Source: Corynebacterium lemuris
GTDB taxonomy: Bacteria > Actinomycetota > Actinomycetes > Mycobacteriales > Mycobacteriaceae
DNA: 64,000 bases
Reading direction: 5' to 3'
Assembly: GCF_024919295.1 (NCBI RefSeq)
Contig: NZ_JANWTC010000003.1
Coordinates: 288,908 to 352,907, forward strand
Shown: piece by piece, positions 1-8,256 of the stretch
Numbering within the stretch: position 1 is the first letter of the stretch
Layout of the letters: every line of letters starts with the position of its first letter
Notes under the pieces: model-generated
The model's database searches: none
The model's input: the letters and a program-made list of their open reading frames with translations, nothing else
What the model was told of the DNA's origin: nothing
Made by a program: the position numbers and the translations under genes

Positions 1-160
1 CGGCCAGATCCGGCTCATCGATGATCTGCTGCTGCGCCGTTACGGTCGGGCACACGTCGACCGCACCAGCAAGATCGGTCAGCGACCCCAGTTGCGGCCC
101 GCGCAGCTGGCCCGCCGACTGGAAATGATGCGCACCGCGCGGATCAAGCGCGAAGATTGA
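1..160 (+). CDS. C-terminal end of an unidentified protein (cut by window edge)
   Basis: An open frame enters from the left edge (first full codon at 2) and stops with TGA at 158-160, leaving 52 residues. The tail is rich in Arg and Leu (for example RRYGRAHVDR and RRLEMMRTARIKRED), is very basic and has no membrane segment. I do not recognise the family from this fragment. The codons are GC-rich in third position like the neighbouring genes, which supports real coding. The next gene on this strand starts 60 bp later. Function cannot be stated. Confidence 0.55.
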   Translation, partial: GQIRLIDDLLLRRYGRAHVDRTSKIGQRPQLRPAQLARRLEMMRTARIKRED

Positions 161-220
161 TCCGGCACCCATTAGCATGGAGCGGGTCAACACCAATTGC
201 CCAATAAGGAGCACTGTCCC

Positions 221-355
221 ATGAACCTGGTTTCGTCCATCCGCGAAGATTTCCCCGAGGCGGCAGACTTCCTGCATGTGTGGGCACTGTCCATCGCGGA
301 TTTCTTCCGCCCGATGGGCATTGACTTCCCGCCGGCAGGCTGGGGTCTCTGGTAG
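221..355 (+). CDS. Small protein of 44 residues, unknown function
   Basis: A short ORF starts with ATG at 221 and stops with TAG at 353-355. An AAGGAG ribosome-binding site lies about 8 bases upstream. The product is acidic in the first half (SIREDFPEAADF) and aromatic at the end (PPAGWGLW), with no clear signal peptide or transmembrane helix. It ends 36 bp before the luciferase-like gene. The good Shine-Dalgarno and protein-like composition favour a real small gene, but no family is recognised. Confidence 0.45.
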   Translation: MNLVSSIREDFPEAADFLHVWALSIADFFRPMGIDFPPAGWGLW

Positions 356-371
356 TAGCCCCACCGGGTTT

Positions 372-391
372 GTTGACATATCATCGTCAAC
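372..391 (+). promoter_or_regulatory. Inverted repeat over the -10 box of the luciferase-like gene
   Basis: GTTGAC (372-377) and GTCAAC (386-391) form a perfect 6-bp dyad with an 8-bp spacer, ending exactly one base before the ATG at 392. A TANNNT hexamer (TATCAT, 379-384) lies inside it, placed for a leaderless transcript. A repressor bound here would cover the promoter. The regulator is unknown. Confidence 0.45.
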
Positions 392-1417
392 ATGAACAGA
401 CCCATCTCCTTCGGCCTCGACACCTTCGGCGACGTCACCGTCACTCTTGACGGCACCCCGGTCCCCCACGACCAGGTACTACGTGACATCGTCGCGGAAG
501 GCGTCGAGGCCGACCGCGTCGGCGTGGACGTCTTCGGCATCGGTGAACACCACCGCCCCGACTACGCTGTCTCCGCCCCCGACGTGGTCCTCACCGCCAT
601 CGCCGCCCGCACGGAGCGCATCCGTCTCACAACTTCCGTCATCGTCTTATCCTCCGACGACCCGGTGCGGATCTTCGAGCGTTTCTCCACCCTCCAGGCC
701 ATCTCCTCGGGCCGTGCCGAGATGACCCTGGGACGCGGCTCCTTCATCGAGTCCTTCCCGCTCTTCGGCTACGACCTCTGCGACTACGAGCGCCTCTTCG
801 AGGAGAAGCTCGAGCTCATGCGCGTACTTCTCGACGCCGACGCCTCCCGCACCCCCATCCCCTGGGACCGCGCGCCGGAGCACATCTACCCGCCCACGGC
901 CACCCCGCTGCAGGCCTGGGTCGCCGTCGGCGGCTCCCCCGAGTCCGTCATCCGGGCCGCCCGCCACCGCATGCCCCTCATGCTGGCCGTCATCGGCGGC
1001 GCCGCCCGCCGCTTCCGCCCCTTCGTCGACCTCTACCACCGGGCCAACGAGGAATTCGGCCAGCCGCAGGCCCCCATCGGTGTGCACTCCCCCGGTCTGA
1101 TCGCCGACACCGACGCCGAGGCCCAGGAACGCCTCTACGAGCACTGGTACGTCGGGCAGCGCCGGGTGGGCGCCGAACGCGGTTGGCCGACCCCGACCCT
1201 GGAACAGTTCACCCGGGAGATCACCCACGGCGCGCTCTACGTCGGTTCCCCCGCGACGGTGGCGGCGAAGATCGCCGACACGGTCCAGGCCCTCGACCTG
1301 GACCGTTTCACCCTGAAATACGCCAACGGACCCGTCCCGCACGAGCACAACATGGACACCATCCGCCTCTACGGCGAGGAGGTCATCCCGCGGGTACGGG
1401 AGTTGCTTTCTCAGTAA
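392..1417 (+). CDS. Luciferase-like flavin-dependent monooxygenase (LLM class)
   Basis: The 341-residue product fits the bacterial luciferase-like oxidoreductase family, cytosolic flavin (FMN or F420)-dependent TIM-barrel enzymes. Visible family features are the early strand and helix FGLDTFGD...EADRVGVDVFGIGEHHRPDY (residues about 7-55), the barrel strand RIRLTTSVIVLSSDDPVR, and a conserved GRGSFIESFPLFG segment near residue 115. The substrate cannot be told from sequence. The ATG at 392 has no ribosome-binding site but sits 7 bases after a TATCAT box, so the mRNA is probably leaderless. The 3' end overlaps the convergent S4-protein gene by 7 bp. Confidence 0.85.
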   Translation: MNRPISFGLDTFGDVTVTLDGTPVPHDQVLRDIVAEGVEADRVGVDVFGIGEHHRPDYAVSAPDVVLTAIAARTERIRLTTSVIVLSSDDPVRIFERFSTLQAISSGRAEMTLGRGSFIESFPLFGYDLCDYERLFEEKLELMRVLLDADASRTPIPWDRAPEHIYPPTATPLQAWVAVGGSPESVIRAARHRMPLMLAVIGGAARRFRPFVDLYHRANEEFGQPQAPIGVHSPGLIADTDAEAQERLYEHWYVGQRRVGAERGWPTPTLEQFTREITHGALYVGSPATVAAKIADTVQALDLDRFTLKYANGPVPHEHNMDTIRLYGEEVIPRVRELLSQ

Positions 1418-1785
1418 CTGTCGTAGCCGCGCAGCCGGTCGAGTTCGCGCCGTTCGCGCTTCGTCGGGCGGCCGGCCCCGCGGTCACGCCTGGGCAGGGA
1501 AGCCAGGACCTCCTTCGGCGGGGGCGGCGGGGAATGGTCGATGTAGCAGGTGCGGGCGACCGGCGCCCCGACGCGCTTACGCACGGTGCCGGTGACCTCC
1601 AGGTCCAGCTCCCGGTGGCTGATCCACACGCGGACCCGGTCGCCGGGCACGACCTGCTGGGCGGGCTTGACGGCGTGGCCGTTGAGCTTCACGTGCCCGG
1701 CGCGGACGGCGGTGGCGGCGTCGGAACGCGTCTTGAAGATGCGCACCGCCCACACCCACACGTCAATACGGACTGCCTCACTCAT
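1411..1785 (-). CDS. S4-domain RNA-binding protein (Hsp15/HslR-like)
   Basis: A 124-residue protein with an N-terminal S4 RNA-binding fold: IRIDVWVWAVRIFKTRSDA at about residues 5-24 and AGHVKLNGHAVKP at about 29-41 are the typical S4 signature. The C-terminus is a basic tail with RRDRGAGRPTKRERRE. E. coli Hsp15 of this family binds stalled 50S subunits carrying peptidyl-tRNA; a similar ribosome-rescue role is inferred here. It is the last gene of a minus-strand run with the small membrane protein (8-bp gap) and the YigZ protein upstream. Confidence 0.85.
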   Translation of the reverse strand: MSEAVRIDVWVWAVRIFKTRSDAATAVRAGHVKLNGHAVKPAQQVVPGDRVRVWISHRELDLEVTGTVRKRVGAPVARTCYIDHSPPPPPKEVLASLPRRDRGAGRPTKRERRELDRLRGYDSY

Positions 1786-1793
1786 CCGTGTGC

Positions 1794-2036
1794 CTAGCGG
1801 TTGTCCCTGTGGTTGACGATCTTCTGGATCTTGTTCCAGTTGTAGAACCCGCCCACCACTGCGACGACGAGGCCGAGGATGATCCAGGTCCAGCTGGTGA
1901 ACAGCAGGCCGAGTGCGAGACCACCGACGACACCACCGCCGACGCTGAGGACGGCGTTGCGGGAGTACCGGCGCACGGACTGTTTGCGCTGTTCGATCGG
2001 GTTGTTCGGGCGACGTTGCATGGTCATGGGGTCCAT
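1794..2036 (-). CDS. Small two-helix membrane protein, unknown function
   Basis: 80 residues (77 if the ATG at 2027 is used). A basic N-terminal stretch with many Arg, Gln and Asn (RRPNNPIEQRKQSVRRYSRN) is followed by two hydrophobic segments, about residues 29-46 and 49-65, linked by SWTW, and a polar basic tail NWNKIQKIVNHRDNR. This predicts a small integral membrane protein with both ends inside. It lies one base downstream of the YigZ gene and 8 bp upstream of the S4 gene, so the three are probably co-transcribed. No named family is recognised. Confidence 0.75.
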   Translation of the reverse strand: MDPMTMQRRPNNPIEQRKQSVRRYSRNAVLSVGGGVVGGLALGLLFTSWTWIILGLVVAVVGGFYNWNKIQKIVNHRDNR

Positions 2037-2037
2037 C

Positions 2038-2676
2038 CTAGTACTCGATCCATGCGGTCCCCGCCTCAGCGGGGATGACCGCCCCAGCGGTCAGCGCAGC
2101 CAGCGTCGACTCCAGTTCCCCCCGCCCGCCCGGAGCCACGGCAAGGGTGTAGGTCACGGCCGCCCCGTAGTCGGTGTCGGTGACGGATACCCCGCGGGCA
2201 CGCAGGTCGGATTCCAGGCGCCCGGCGTCGGCGTGCGGCACCTCGATACGGTAAAGCTCCCGGATCGCGCGGGTCACCCGGTCGACCGCAGGCATGAGGT
2301 CGCCGACGGACTGGGAGTAGGCGTGCACCAGGCCGCCGGCGCCGAGCTTGATGCCGCCGAACCAGCGGACGACGACCACGGTGACGTCGAGAAGCCCGGA
2401 GCCCTTGAGCATGTCGAGCATCGGTTTGCCGGCGGTGCCGGAGGGCTCGCCGTCATCGGAGGAACGCTCCACCGGGTTCGAACCCTCGACGTGGATGAGG
2501 TAGGCGCTGCAGTGGTGGCGCGCATCCGGGTACTGTGCCCGGATCTCATGGATGAAATCCCGGGCGGCCTCATCGCTCGGGGTGCGGCGGGCCAGGGAGA
2601 GGAAGCGGGACCTTTTGACCTCCCATTCGTGCGTCCACGTCTGATCGGCGGCGGGCAACTGGTAGGTCGTGAGCAT
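2038..2676 (-). CDS. YigZ/IMPACT family protein
   Basis: About 212 residues of the YigZ (UPF0029/IMPACT N-terminal) family. The N-terminal domain shows KRSRFLSLARRT, DARHHCSAYLI and the family hallmark DDGEPSGTAGKPMLDML near residues 85-102, followed by VVVVRWFGGIKLGAGGLVHAYS. A ferredoxin-like C-terminal domain (about residues 140-212) follows. The molecular role is not well established; eukaryotic IMPACT regulates the kinase GCN2. I chose ATG 2676, which lies 8 bases after a TAATAT -10 box (2685-2690), over GTG 2682 in the same frame. It is divergent from treZ. Confidence 0.88.
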   Translation of the reverse strand: MLTTYQLPAADQTWTHEWEVKRSRFLSLARRTPSDEAARDFIHEIRAQYPDARHHCSAYLIHVEGSNPVERSSDDGEPSGTAGKPMLDMLKGSGLLDVTVVVVRWFGGIKLGAGGLVHAYSQSVGDLMPAVDRVTRAIRELYRIEVPHADAGRLESDLRARGVSVTDTDYGAAVTYTLAVAPGGRGELESTLAALTAGAVIPAEAGTAWIEY

Positions 2677-2684
2677 GAGCACTG

Positions 2685-2710
2685 ATATTAGCCGCCTGTT
2701 TGATTAGCCT
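2685..2710. promoter_or_regulatory. Back-to-back -10 boxes for the YigZ gene and treZ
   Basis: TAATAT on the minus strand (2685-2690) and TAGCCT on the plus strand (2705-2710) each lie 7-8 bases before the chosen start codons (ATG 2676 and ATG 2718). Neither gene has a Shine-Dalgarno sequence at that distance, so both mRNAs are probably leaderless. No clear -35 hexamers were seen. Confidence 0.45.
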
Positions 2711-2717
2711 GGGGCGC

Positions 2718-4448
2718 ATGACTGCTCATGAACCCTTCTCCGTGTGGGCGCCCAACGCCCGCGACGTCCGACTCCGCCTCGACGGGGAGGTGCTGCCCAT
2801 GCGCGCCACCCAGGGTGACTGGTGGTTCGCCGACCGGGTGGCCGAGCCCGGCATGCGCTACGGCTTCGAGCTCTTCGACGGCCGCGACTGGTCCAAGACC
2901 CTGCCCGACCCGCGCAGCACCGCCCAGCCCGACGGCGTCCACGGCCTCAGCGAGGTCACCGACCCGGAATACGCATGGACCGCCGAGAACTGGACCGGCC
3001 GCTCCCTGGCGGGCCAGGTCATCTACGAGCTCCACGTGGGCACCTTCAGCCCGGAGGGCACCTTTGCCGGGGTCATCGGCAAGCTCGACTACCTGCGTGA
3101 GCTGGGAGTCACCGCCATTGAGCTCATGCCCGTCCAACCCTTCGGCGGCGACCGCAACTGGGGCTACGACGGCGTCGAGTGGCATGCCGTCCATGCCGGT
3201 TACGGCGGGCCGGAAGGCCTGAAACAGCTTGTCGACGCCGCCCACGCCAAAGGCCTCGGCGTCATCCTCGACGTCGTGTACAACCACTTCGGCCCCGACG
3301 GCAACTACAACGGCATGTTCGGCCCCTACACCTCCGGCGGGTCCACCGGCTGGGGGGATGTGGTCAACATCTCCGGCCACGACTCCGACGAGGTACGCGC
3401 CTACATCCTCGACGCCGTCCGCCTGTGGCTTGACGAGTACCGCATCGACGGTCTGCGCCTGGACGCCGTCCACTCCCTCGACGACACCGGCGCGTACTCC
3501 CTGCTCGAGCAGATGCAGTCCATCGCCGACGACATCGCGGCACGCACTGGTGTCCCCCGCTACCTCATCGCCGAATCCGACCTCAACGACCCGCGCGTGA
3601 TCACCGGGACCGACGGCGGCGGTTACGGACTGGCCGGCCAGTGGGTCGACGACATCCACCACGCCCTGCACACCATCGTCTCCGGCGAGAACCACGCCTA
3701 CTACGAGGACTTCGGCTCACTCGACGCCCTGGCCAAGACCCTGCGCGGCGGCTACTACTTCGACGGCACGTACTCCTCCTACCGTGGACGCGCCCACGGC
3801 CGGCCGATCAACACCGCCGCCATCCCCGCCCACCGCCTGGTCACCTACACCACCACCCACGACCAGACCGGCAACCGGGCCGGCGGCGACCGGCCGTCGA
3901 TGAGCCTCACGCCCGCCCAGCAGGTGCTCAAGGCCGCGGTCATCTACTCCTCCCCCTTCACCCCCATGCTGTTCATGGGTGAGGAATTCGGTGCGCAGAC
4001 CCCCTTCGCCTTCTTCTGCTCCCATACCGACGCCGAACTCAACCGCCTGACCTCCGAGGGGCGCAAACGGGAATTCGCCCGCTCCGGTTGGGATGACTCC
4101 GAGGTGCCGGACCCCGCCGACCCGGCCACTTTCGAGGCCTCGAAACTGGACTGGGACTTCACCGACGAACAGCAGGAGATCCACGCCGCCTACCGGAAGC
4201 TGCTGCACCTGCGCCGCGAACTGGGTCTGGCCCGCCCCGACCTGTCGAAGCTGCTCGTGGAAACCGGCACCGAGGAGGACAAGTGGCTGGCGATGGGACA
4301 TGAGGACGTCATGCTCGTGGCCAACCTCTCCGACCGTCCGGTGGTGGCGCCGTTCGGCGGCGAGCTGATCTGGTCCTTCACCCAACCGGCGGTGGAACCG
4401 GACCGGACCGAGCTGGGTGCGTGGGAGTTCGCGCTGATCCGGCGGTAG
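2718..4448 (+). CDS. treZ: Maltooligosyltrehalose trehalohydrolase TreZ
   Basis: 576-residue cytosolic GH13 enzyme that releases trehalose from maltooligosyltrehalose made by TreY; trehalose feeds osmoprotection and mycolate carriers in this genus. An N-terminal beta domain (FSVWAPNARDVRL) precedes the TIM barrel. Conserved GH13 regions are visible: DVVYNHF at about 185-191, GLRLDAVH with nucleophile Asp249, LIAESD with acid/base Glu286, and TTHDQTGNR with Asp382. ATG 2718 is preferred over the upstream TTG at 2700 because the TreZ family begins here and a TAGCCT box lies 7 bases upstream (leaderless). Convergent with ilvA. Confidence 0.95.
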   Translation: MTAHEPFSVWAPNARDVRLRLDGEVLPMRATQGDWWFADRVAEPGMRYGFELFDGRDWSKTLPDPRSTAQPDGVHGLSEVTDPEYAWTAENWTGRSLAGQVIYELHVGTFSPEGTFAGVIGKLDYLRELGVTAIELMPVQPFGGDRNWGYDGVEWHAVHAGYGGPEGLKQLVDAAHAKGLGVILDVVYNHFGPDGNYNGMFGPYTSGGSTGWGDVVNISGHDSDEVRAYILDAVRLWLDEYRIDGLRLDAVHSLDDTGAYSLLEQMQSIADDIAARTGVPRYLIAESDLNDPRVITGTDGGGYGLAGQWVDDIHHALHTIVSGENHAYYEDFGSLDALAKTLRGGYYFDGTYSSYRGRAHGRPINTAAIPAHRLVTYTTTHDQTGNRAGGDRPSMSLTPAQQVLKAAVIYSSPFTPMLFMGEEFGAQTPFAFFCSHTDAELNRLTSEGRKREFARSGWDDSEVPDPADPATFEASKLDWDFTDEQQEIHAAYRKLLHLRRELGLARPDLSKLLVETGTEEDKWLAMGHEDVMLVANLSDRPVVAPFGGELIWSFTQPAVEPDRTELGAWEFALIRR

Positions 4449-4453
4449 AGGCG

Positions 4454-4470
4454 CAGTGGCGCGCCCACTG
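4454..4470. terminator. Weak hairpin between treZ and ilvA
   Basis: CAGTGG (4454-4459) and CCACTG (4465-4470) form a 6-bp stem with a 5-base loop just after the treZ stop. There is no T-run, so a termination role is only likely by position. The rest of the 124-bp convergent gap shows nothing further. Confidence 0.3.
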
Positions 4471-4572
4471 GATGCGCAACATCTGACACCACCGGAACCA
4501 GCGAACAGCGACGATGCGCGCTGATGCCACCCAGGGCTGTCAGTTATTGCGCACCGGTCGAGCAGTACCGCC

Positions 4573-5868
4573 TCACATGTTCACGAGGTACTCGTACTCC
4601 GGGGTGCCGGGGCGCAGGTGCTGGCAGTCGATGCGCGAGGCGGCCATGCGCTCCATCAACGGATCGAAGTTGCTGGCGCTGCCGAGCTCAAGGCCGACGA
4701 GTGCCGCACCGGTCTCCCGGTTGTTGCGCTTGAGGTACTCGAAGAGGGTGATGTCGTCGTCGGGGCCGAGGATGTCGTTGAGGAAGTGGCGCAGCTGGCC
4801 CGGCTCCTGGGGGAAGTTGACCAGGAAGTAGTGCTTGAGGCCGCGGTGGATCAGGGAACGCTCCATGATCTCGGCGTAGCGCAGGACATCGTTGTTGCCG
4901 CCGGAGATGATGCACACGACAACGGAGTCCTGCTGCAGGTTCATCTCCTTCATGCCGGTCACCGACAGGGCGCCGGCGGGTTCGGTGATGATGCCCTCGT
5001 TCTGGTACAGCTGCAGCATCTCGGTGCACACCGCACCCTCGGAGACGTCCATGACGTGGATGCGGCCCTGGTTACGCTCGGCGATGTAGTACGGCAGGTC
5101 ACCGATGCGCTTGACGGCGGCGCCGTCAACAAAGGGGTCCACGGCCTCGAGGGTGACCGGCCCCCCGGCGCTCAGGGCGGCCTGGAGGGAGGCCGCACCG
5201 GCGGGCTCGACGCCGACGATCGCGGTGCGCGGGGCCATGTCGGCGAGGTAGCTGGTCACACCGGCGAGCAGGCCGCCGCCGCCGACGGGCACGAAGACGG
5301 TGTCCAGGGACTTACCGATGGCCGTCAGCTGGGTGAGCATCTCCGCGGCGACGGTGCCCTGGCCGATGACGGTGTCGCGGGCGTCGAAGGGTTCGATGAT
5401 GGTGGCGCCGCGCTCGATGGCGTCGATACGCGCAGCCGCGGCGGCCTCGTCGAAGTTGTTGCCGGTGACCACGAGCTCGACCATGTCGCCGCCGTGGACG
5501 ATGATGCGGTCACGCTTCTGCTTCGGGGTCTGGACGGGCACGAAGATCCGGCCGGGGATGCCCATGGTGCGGCAGGCGTAGGCCACACCCTGGGCGTGGT
5601 TGCCTGCCGACGCCGCGACGATGCCCGCCGCCCGCTGTTCATCGTTGAGGTTGGCGATGGCGTAGTAGGCGCCGCGGATCTTGTAGGAACGCACATCCTG
5701 GAGGTCCTCGCGCTTGAGGTAGACCTCGACACCGGTATCCTCGGAGAGACGGGGGCAGTACTGCAGCGGGGTCGGTTCAATAATTGATGAGATCCGGGCC
5801 TGAGCCAACTGAATATCCGAGGCGTGGACGGGCTCGAAGGTGGTTGCTGCAGTGGGGTTGTCGCTCAT
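4573..5868 (-). CDS. ilvA: Threonine ammonia-lyase (threonine dehydratase), biosynthetic
   Basis: 431-residue PLP enzyme converting threonine to 2-oxobutanoate and ammonia, the first committed step to isoleucine. The PLP lysine is Lys63 in SYKIRGA; SAGNHAQG and the phosphate-binding glycine loop GGGGL (about 200) follow. The C-terminal segment from about residue 340 (HYFLVNFPQEPGQLRHFL) is one ACT-like regulatory domain, as in C. glutamicum IlvA, which is feedback-inhibited by isoleucine. The length is close to that homologue. A TACACT -10 box (5877-5882, minus strand) lies 8 bases before the ATG, suggesting a leaderless mRNA. Confidence 0.95.
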   Translation of the reverse strand: MSDNPTAATTFEPVHASDIQLAQARISSIIEPTPLQYCPRLSEDTGVEVYLKREDLQDVRSYKIRGAYYAIANLNDEQRAAGIVAASAGNHAQGVAYACRTMGIPGRIFVPVQTPKQKRDRIIVHGGDMVELVVTGNNFDEAAAAARIDAIERGATIIEPFDARDTVIGQGTVAAEMLTQLTAIGKSLDTVFVPVGGGGLLAGVTSYLADMAPRTAIVGVEPAGAASLQAALSAGGPVTLEAVDPFVDGAAVKRIGDLPYYIAERNQGRIHVMDVSEGAVCTEMLQLYQNEGIITEPAGALSVTGMKEMNLQQDSVVVCIISGGNNDVLRYAEIMERSLIHRGLKHYFLVNFPQEPGQLRHFLNDILGPDDDITLFEYLKRNNRETGAALVGLELGSASNFDPLMERMAASRIDCQHLRPGTPEYEYLVNM

Positions 5869-6024
5869 GTCGTCACAGTGTAGTCCCCCGCCATCCCTGT
5901 CCCCGCCCCGCCGTCCGGTTCATGGAAGGTTCACCGGGACACCCCCGGGAGTTTGCCGGGCAGACATTTCATCACACCATTCTGAGCAGCGTTCTTCATC
6001 CACGTAACACTCAGGAGCCCTCCA

Positions 6025-7734
6025 GTGTCCTTCCGTCGTTCTGCCGTTGCCCTGTGCGCGGCCGTCGCCACCGGTCTGAGCATCGCCCCCGCCCAGGCCG
6101 CCATCGTCGCCGAGCCGATCGAATACTCCGCGCCGGGTGCCGGCCTGTCGCTCACACCGATCGGCGCCTACGATTCCGGTGTCTTCGACGAGTCCGCGGC
6201 CGAGATCGTCGCATACCACGCAGGTTCGCAGCGGGTGCTCACCATCAACGCACGGTCCGGCAACATCGACCTGCTCGACATCTCCGACCCCACCAGGCCG
6301 GAGAAGGTCGGCGAGGTTTCCGCCGGTGCGGGCAACGGCATCAACTCCGTCGCCATCCGTGCGGACGGCCTGGCCGTGGCCAACGTCGAACCGGAGGACA
6401 AGACCGCGGAGGGCTCCATGCTCTTCTTCGACGCCACCACCGGTGAAGAGCTGGGCACGGTCATGCTGGGCAACAACGGCGAGCACGACGCCGCGCTGCC
6501 CGACATGGTGGGCATCTCCGCCGACGGGCGCTACGCATTCTCCGCCAACGAGGGCGAGCCGGCCGAGGACTACAGCTTCGACCCGGAAGGTTCGGTCTCC
6601 ATCGTGGCTCTGCCGAAGAGCATCCAGGCCCCGGCGCAGTCGGATGTCCGCGTCGCCGACTTCCGCGCCTTCAACGCCCCCGGCGCCCTGCCGGAGGGCG
6701 TGCGCATCTTCGGCCAGGTCGGGAACTCCACCACCGTCGCGCAGAACCTCGAGCCGGAGTACATCACCGAGATCGACGGCAGGCTCTACACCACTCTGCA
6801 GGAGAACAACGCCGTCGCGGTCGTGGACCTGGAGTCCGCGACCGTGGAAAAGCTCCTCCCCCTCGGACACCAGGACCACTCCGTCACCCCGCTCGACGCC
6901 TCCGACAAGGACGGCGGCATCAACATCCGCAACTGGCCGGTCAAGGGCATCCACCAGCCCGACGCCATCGGTGCGTACACCGCAGCCAACGGCCGCAACC
7001 ACCTGGTCATGGCCAACGAGGGTGACGCCCGCGACTGGGAGGCCTACTCGGAGGAGGCGCGCCTGAAGAAGGTGCAGCTGTGCGAGGGCTACCAGGGCCT
7101 GACCGCAGGCGAGATCGAACACCTCCAGTCCGATGAGGGCGCCGGCCGCCTCAACGTGACCACCGCCGAGGGCCTGAGCGAGGACGGCAGCTGCCACACC
7201 CAGCTCTACTCCTACGGCTCGCGTTCCTTCTCCGTGATCGACACCGAGGGCAGGCTGGTCTTCAACTCCGGCGACGATTTCGAGCAGATCCTGGCGAAGG
7301 CCGTCCCGGAGTACTTCAACTCCAACCACTCGGAATCCAACTTCGAGGGTCGTTCCGACGACAAGGGCCCGGAGCCGGAGGGCCTGGCCCTCGGGGAGAT
7401 CGACGGCCGCACCTACGCCTTCGTCGGCCTGGAGCGCATCGGCGGCATCATGGTCTACGACATCACCGACCCGGCCCACTCCAAGTTCGTCACCTACGTG
7501 AACAACCGCGATTTCGCCATCTCCATGGAGGATTCCACCGACATCGACGCCGACCTGCCGCAGGCCGGCGACCTCGGCCCGGAGGGGCTGGCCTTCATTC
7601 CGGCCGCCGACTCCCCCAACCGGAAGAACCTGCTCGTCGTGGGTAACGAGGTCTCCGGCACCACCACGATCTTCCAGATCGACGGCCATGAGCTGCGGCC
7701 GGAGGGCTCCTCCTTCTCCTCCAGTCTGGGCTGA
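6025..7734 (+). CDS. Secreted choice-of-anchor I family beta-propeller protein
   Basis: 569 residues. An N-terminal signal peptide (FRR, then a hydrophobic core, cleavage likely after APAQA at about 25) sends it out of the cell. The mature part has propeller-like repeats (RVLTINARSGNIDLLDIS, GNGINSVAIRADGLAVAN, DMVGISADGRYAFSANEGEP, GPEPEGLALGEIDGRTYAF, DLGPEGLAFIPA), typical of the choice-of-anchor I family, which includes proteins annotated as alkaline phosphatase-like. No LPXTG motif or C-terminal helix is present, so no anchor is visible. GTG 6025 follows an AGGAG site at 6013. The activity is unknown. Confidence 0.8.
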   Translation: MSFRRSAVALCAAVATGLSIAPAQAAIVAEPIEYSAPGAGLSLTPIGAYDSGVFDESAAEIVAYHAGSQRVLTINARSGNIDLLDISDPTRPEKVGEVSAGAGNGINSVAIRADGLAVANVEPEDKTAEGSMLFFDATTGEELGTVMLGNNGEHDAALPDMVGISADGRYAFSANEGEPAEDYSFDPEGSVSIVALPKSIQAPAQSDVRVADFRAFNAPGALPEGVRIFGQVGNSTTVAQNLEPEYITEIDGRLYTTLQENNAVAVVDLESATVEKLLPLGHQDHSVTPLDASDKDGGINIRNWPVKGIHQPDAIGAYTAANGRNHLVMANEGDARDWEAYSEEARLKKVQLCEGYQGLTAGEIEHLQSDEGAGRLNVTTAEGLSEDGSCHTQLYSYGSRSFSVIDTEGRLVFNSGDDFEQILAKAVPEYFNSNHSESNFEGRSDDKGPEPEGLALGEIDGRTYAFVGLERIGGIMVYDITDPAHSKFVTYVNNRDFAISMEDSTDIDADLPQAGDLGPEGLAFIPAADSPNRKNLLVVGNEVSGTTTIFQIDGHELRPEGSSFSSSLG

Positions 7735-7806
7735 ACCCTCGCGGTGGCAGCCCGCGCCTGCTAAGTTCTACAACGATCTGATCTCATATCCCCTCAAGGA
7801 GTACCC

Positions 7807-8190
7807 GTGATTCGTCGTCGACTCTCTGTCGCCCTGGTTGCCGCAGTCGGCACCTCCCTGGCCCTGGTCACCCCGGTCCAGGCAGAGACCCCCGGGGGAT
7901 CGGTGGAGACCATCCTCGCCCAGTCCTCCGGTTCCTCCACCTCCACCACGGATGATGACGAGGACGTCATCATCGACGACGATGCGGACGACGAGGACGA
8001 CTACGAGATGCCGGAGTGGGCACAGTCGGCGGTCCTCGACGATGAGGGACTGCTGGTTGTGGAGGTCCTCCGCGCGATCATGGCCCTCGGTCTGGCCGTG
8101 ACCCAGGGCGCGACCGTCGTCCTGCCCTTCATCCCGGGCGGTGAGGACATGCTCCGCGACTTCCTCATCTCCATCGGTATCCAGCCTTAA
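7807..8190 (+). CDS. Small secreted protein with an acidic tract
   Basis: 127 residues starting at GTG 7807 behind an AAGGAG site. A signal peptide is clear (MIRRRLS, hydrophobic core, cleavage near VQA-E at 26). Residues about 41-48 are Ser/Thr-rich and 49-68 almost entirely Asp and Glu, followed by EMPEWAQSAVLDDEG. A hydrophobic segment (about 82-109) then runs to a short tail. The acidic run could bind cations, but that is speculation. The gene lies 72 bp after the propeller protein on the same strand and is closed by a strong terminator. No family is recognised. Confidence 0.7.
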   Translation: MIRRRLSVALVAAVGTSLALVTPVQAETPGGSVETILAQSSGSSTSTTDDDEDVIIDDDADDEDDYEMPEWAQSAVLDDEGLLVVEVLRAIMALGLAVTQGATVVLPFIPGGEDMLRDFLISIGIQP

Positions 8191-8201
8191 GGGAAGCATG
8201 T

Positions 8202-8237
8202 GGAAGGGCCCGCGGGGATCTCCCCGCGGGCCCTTCC
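8202..8237. terminator. Strong bidirectional hairpin between convergent genes
   Basis: A perfect 17-bp inverted repeat (arms 8202-8218 and 8221-8237, two-base loop), GC-rich in the middle with GGAAGGG/CCCTTCC ends. It lies 11 bp after the small secreted protein gene and 19 bp after the end of the MetE-like gene, so it can serve both. Confidence 0.8.
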
Positions 8238-8256
8238 GCCATGTCCTCAGCAGGAA

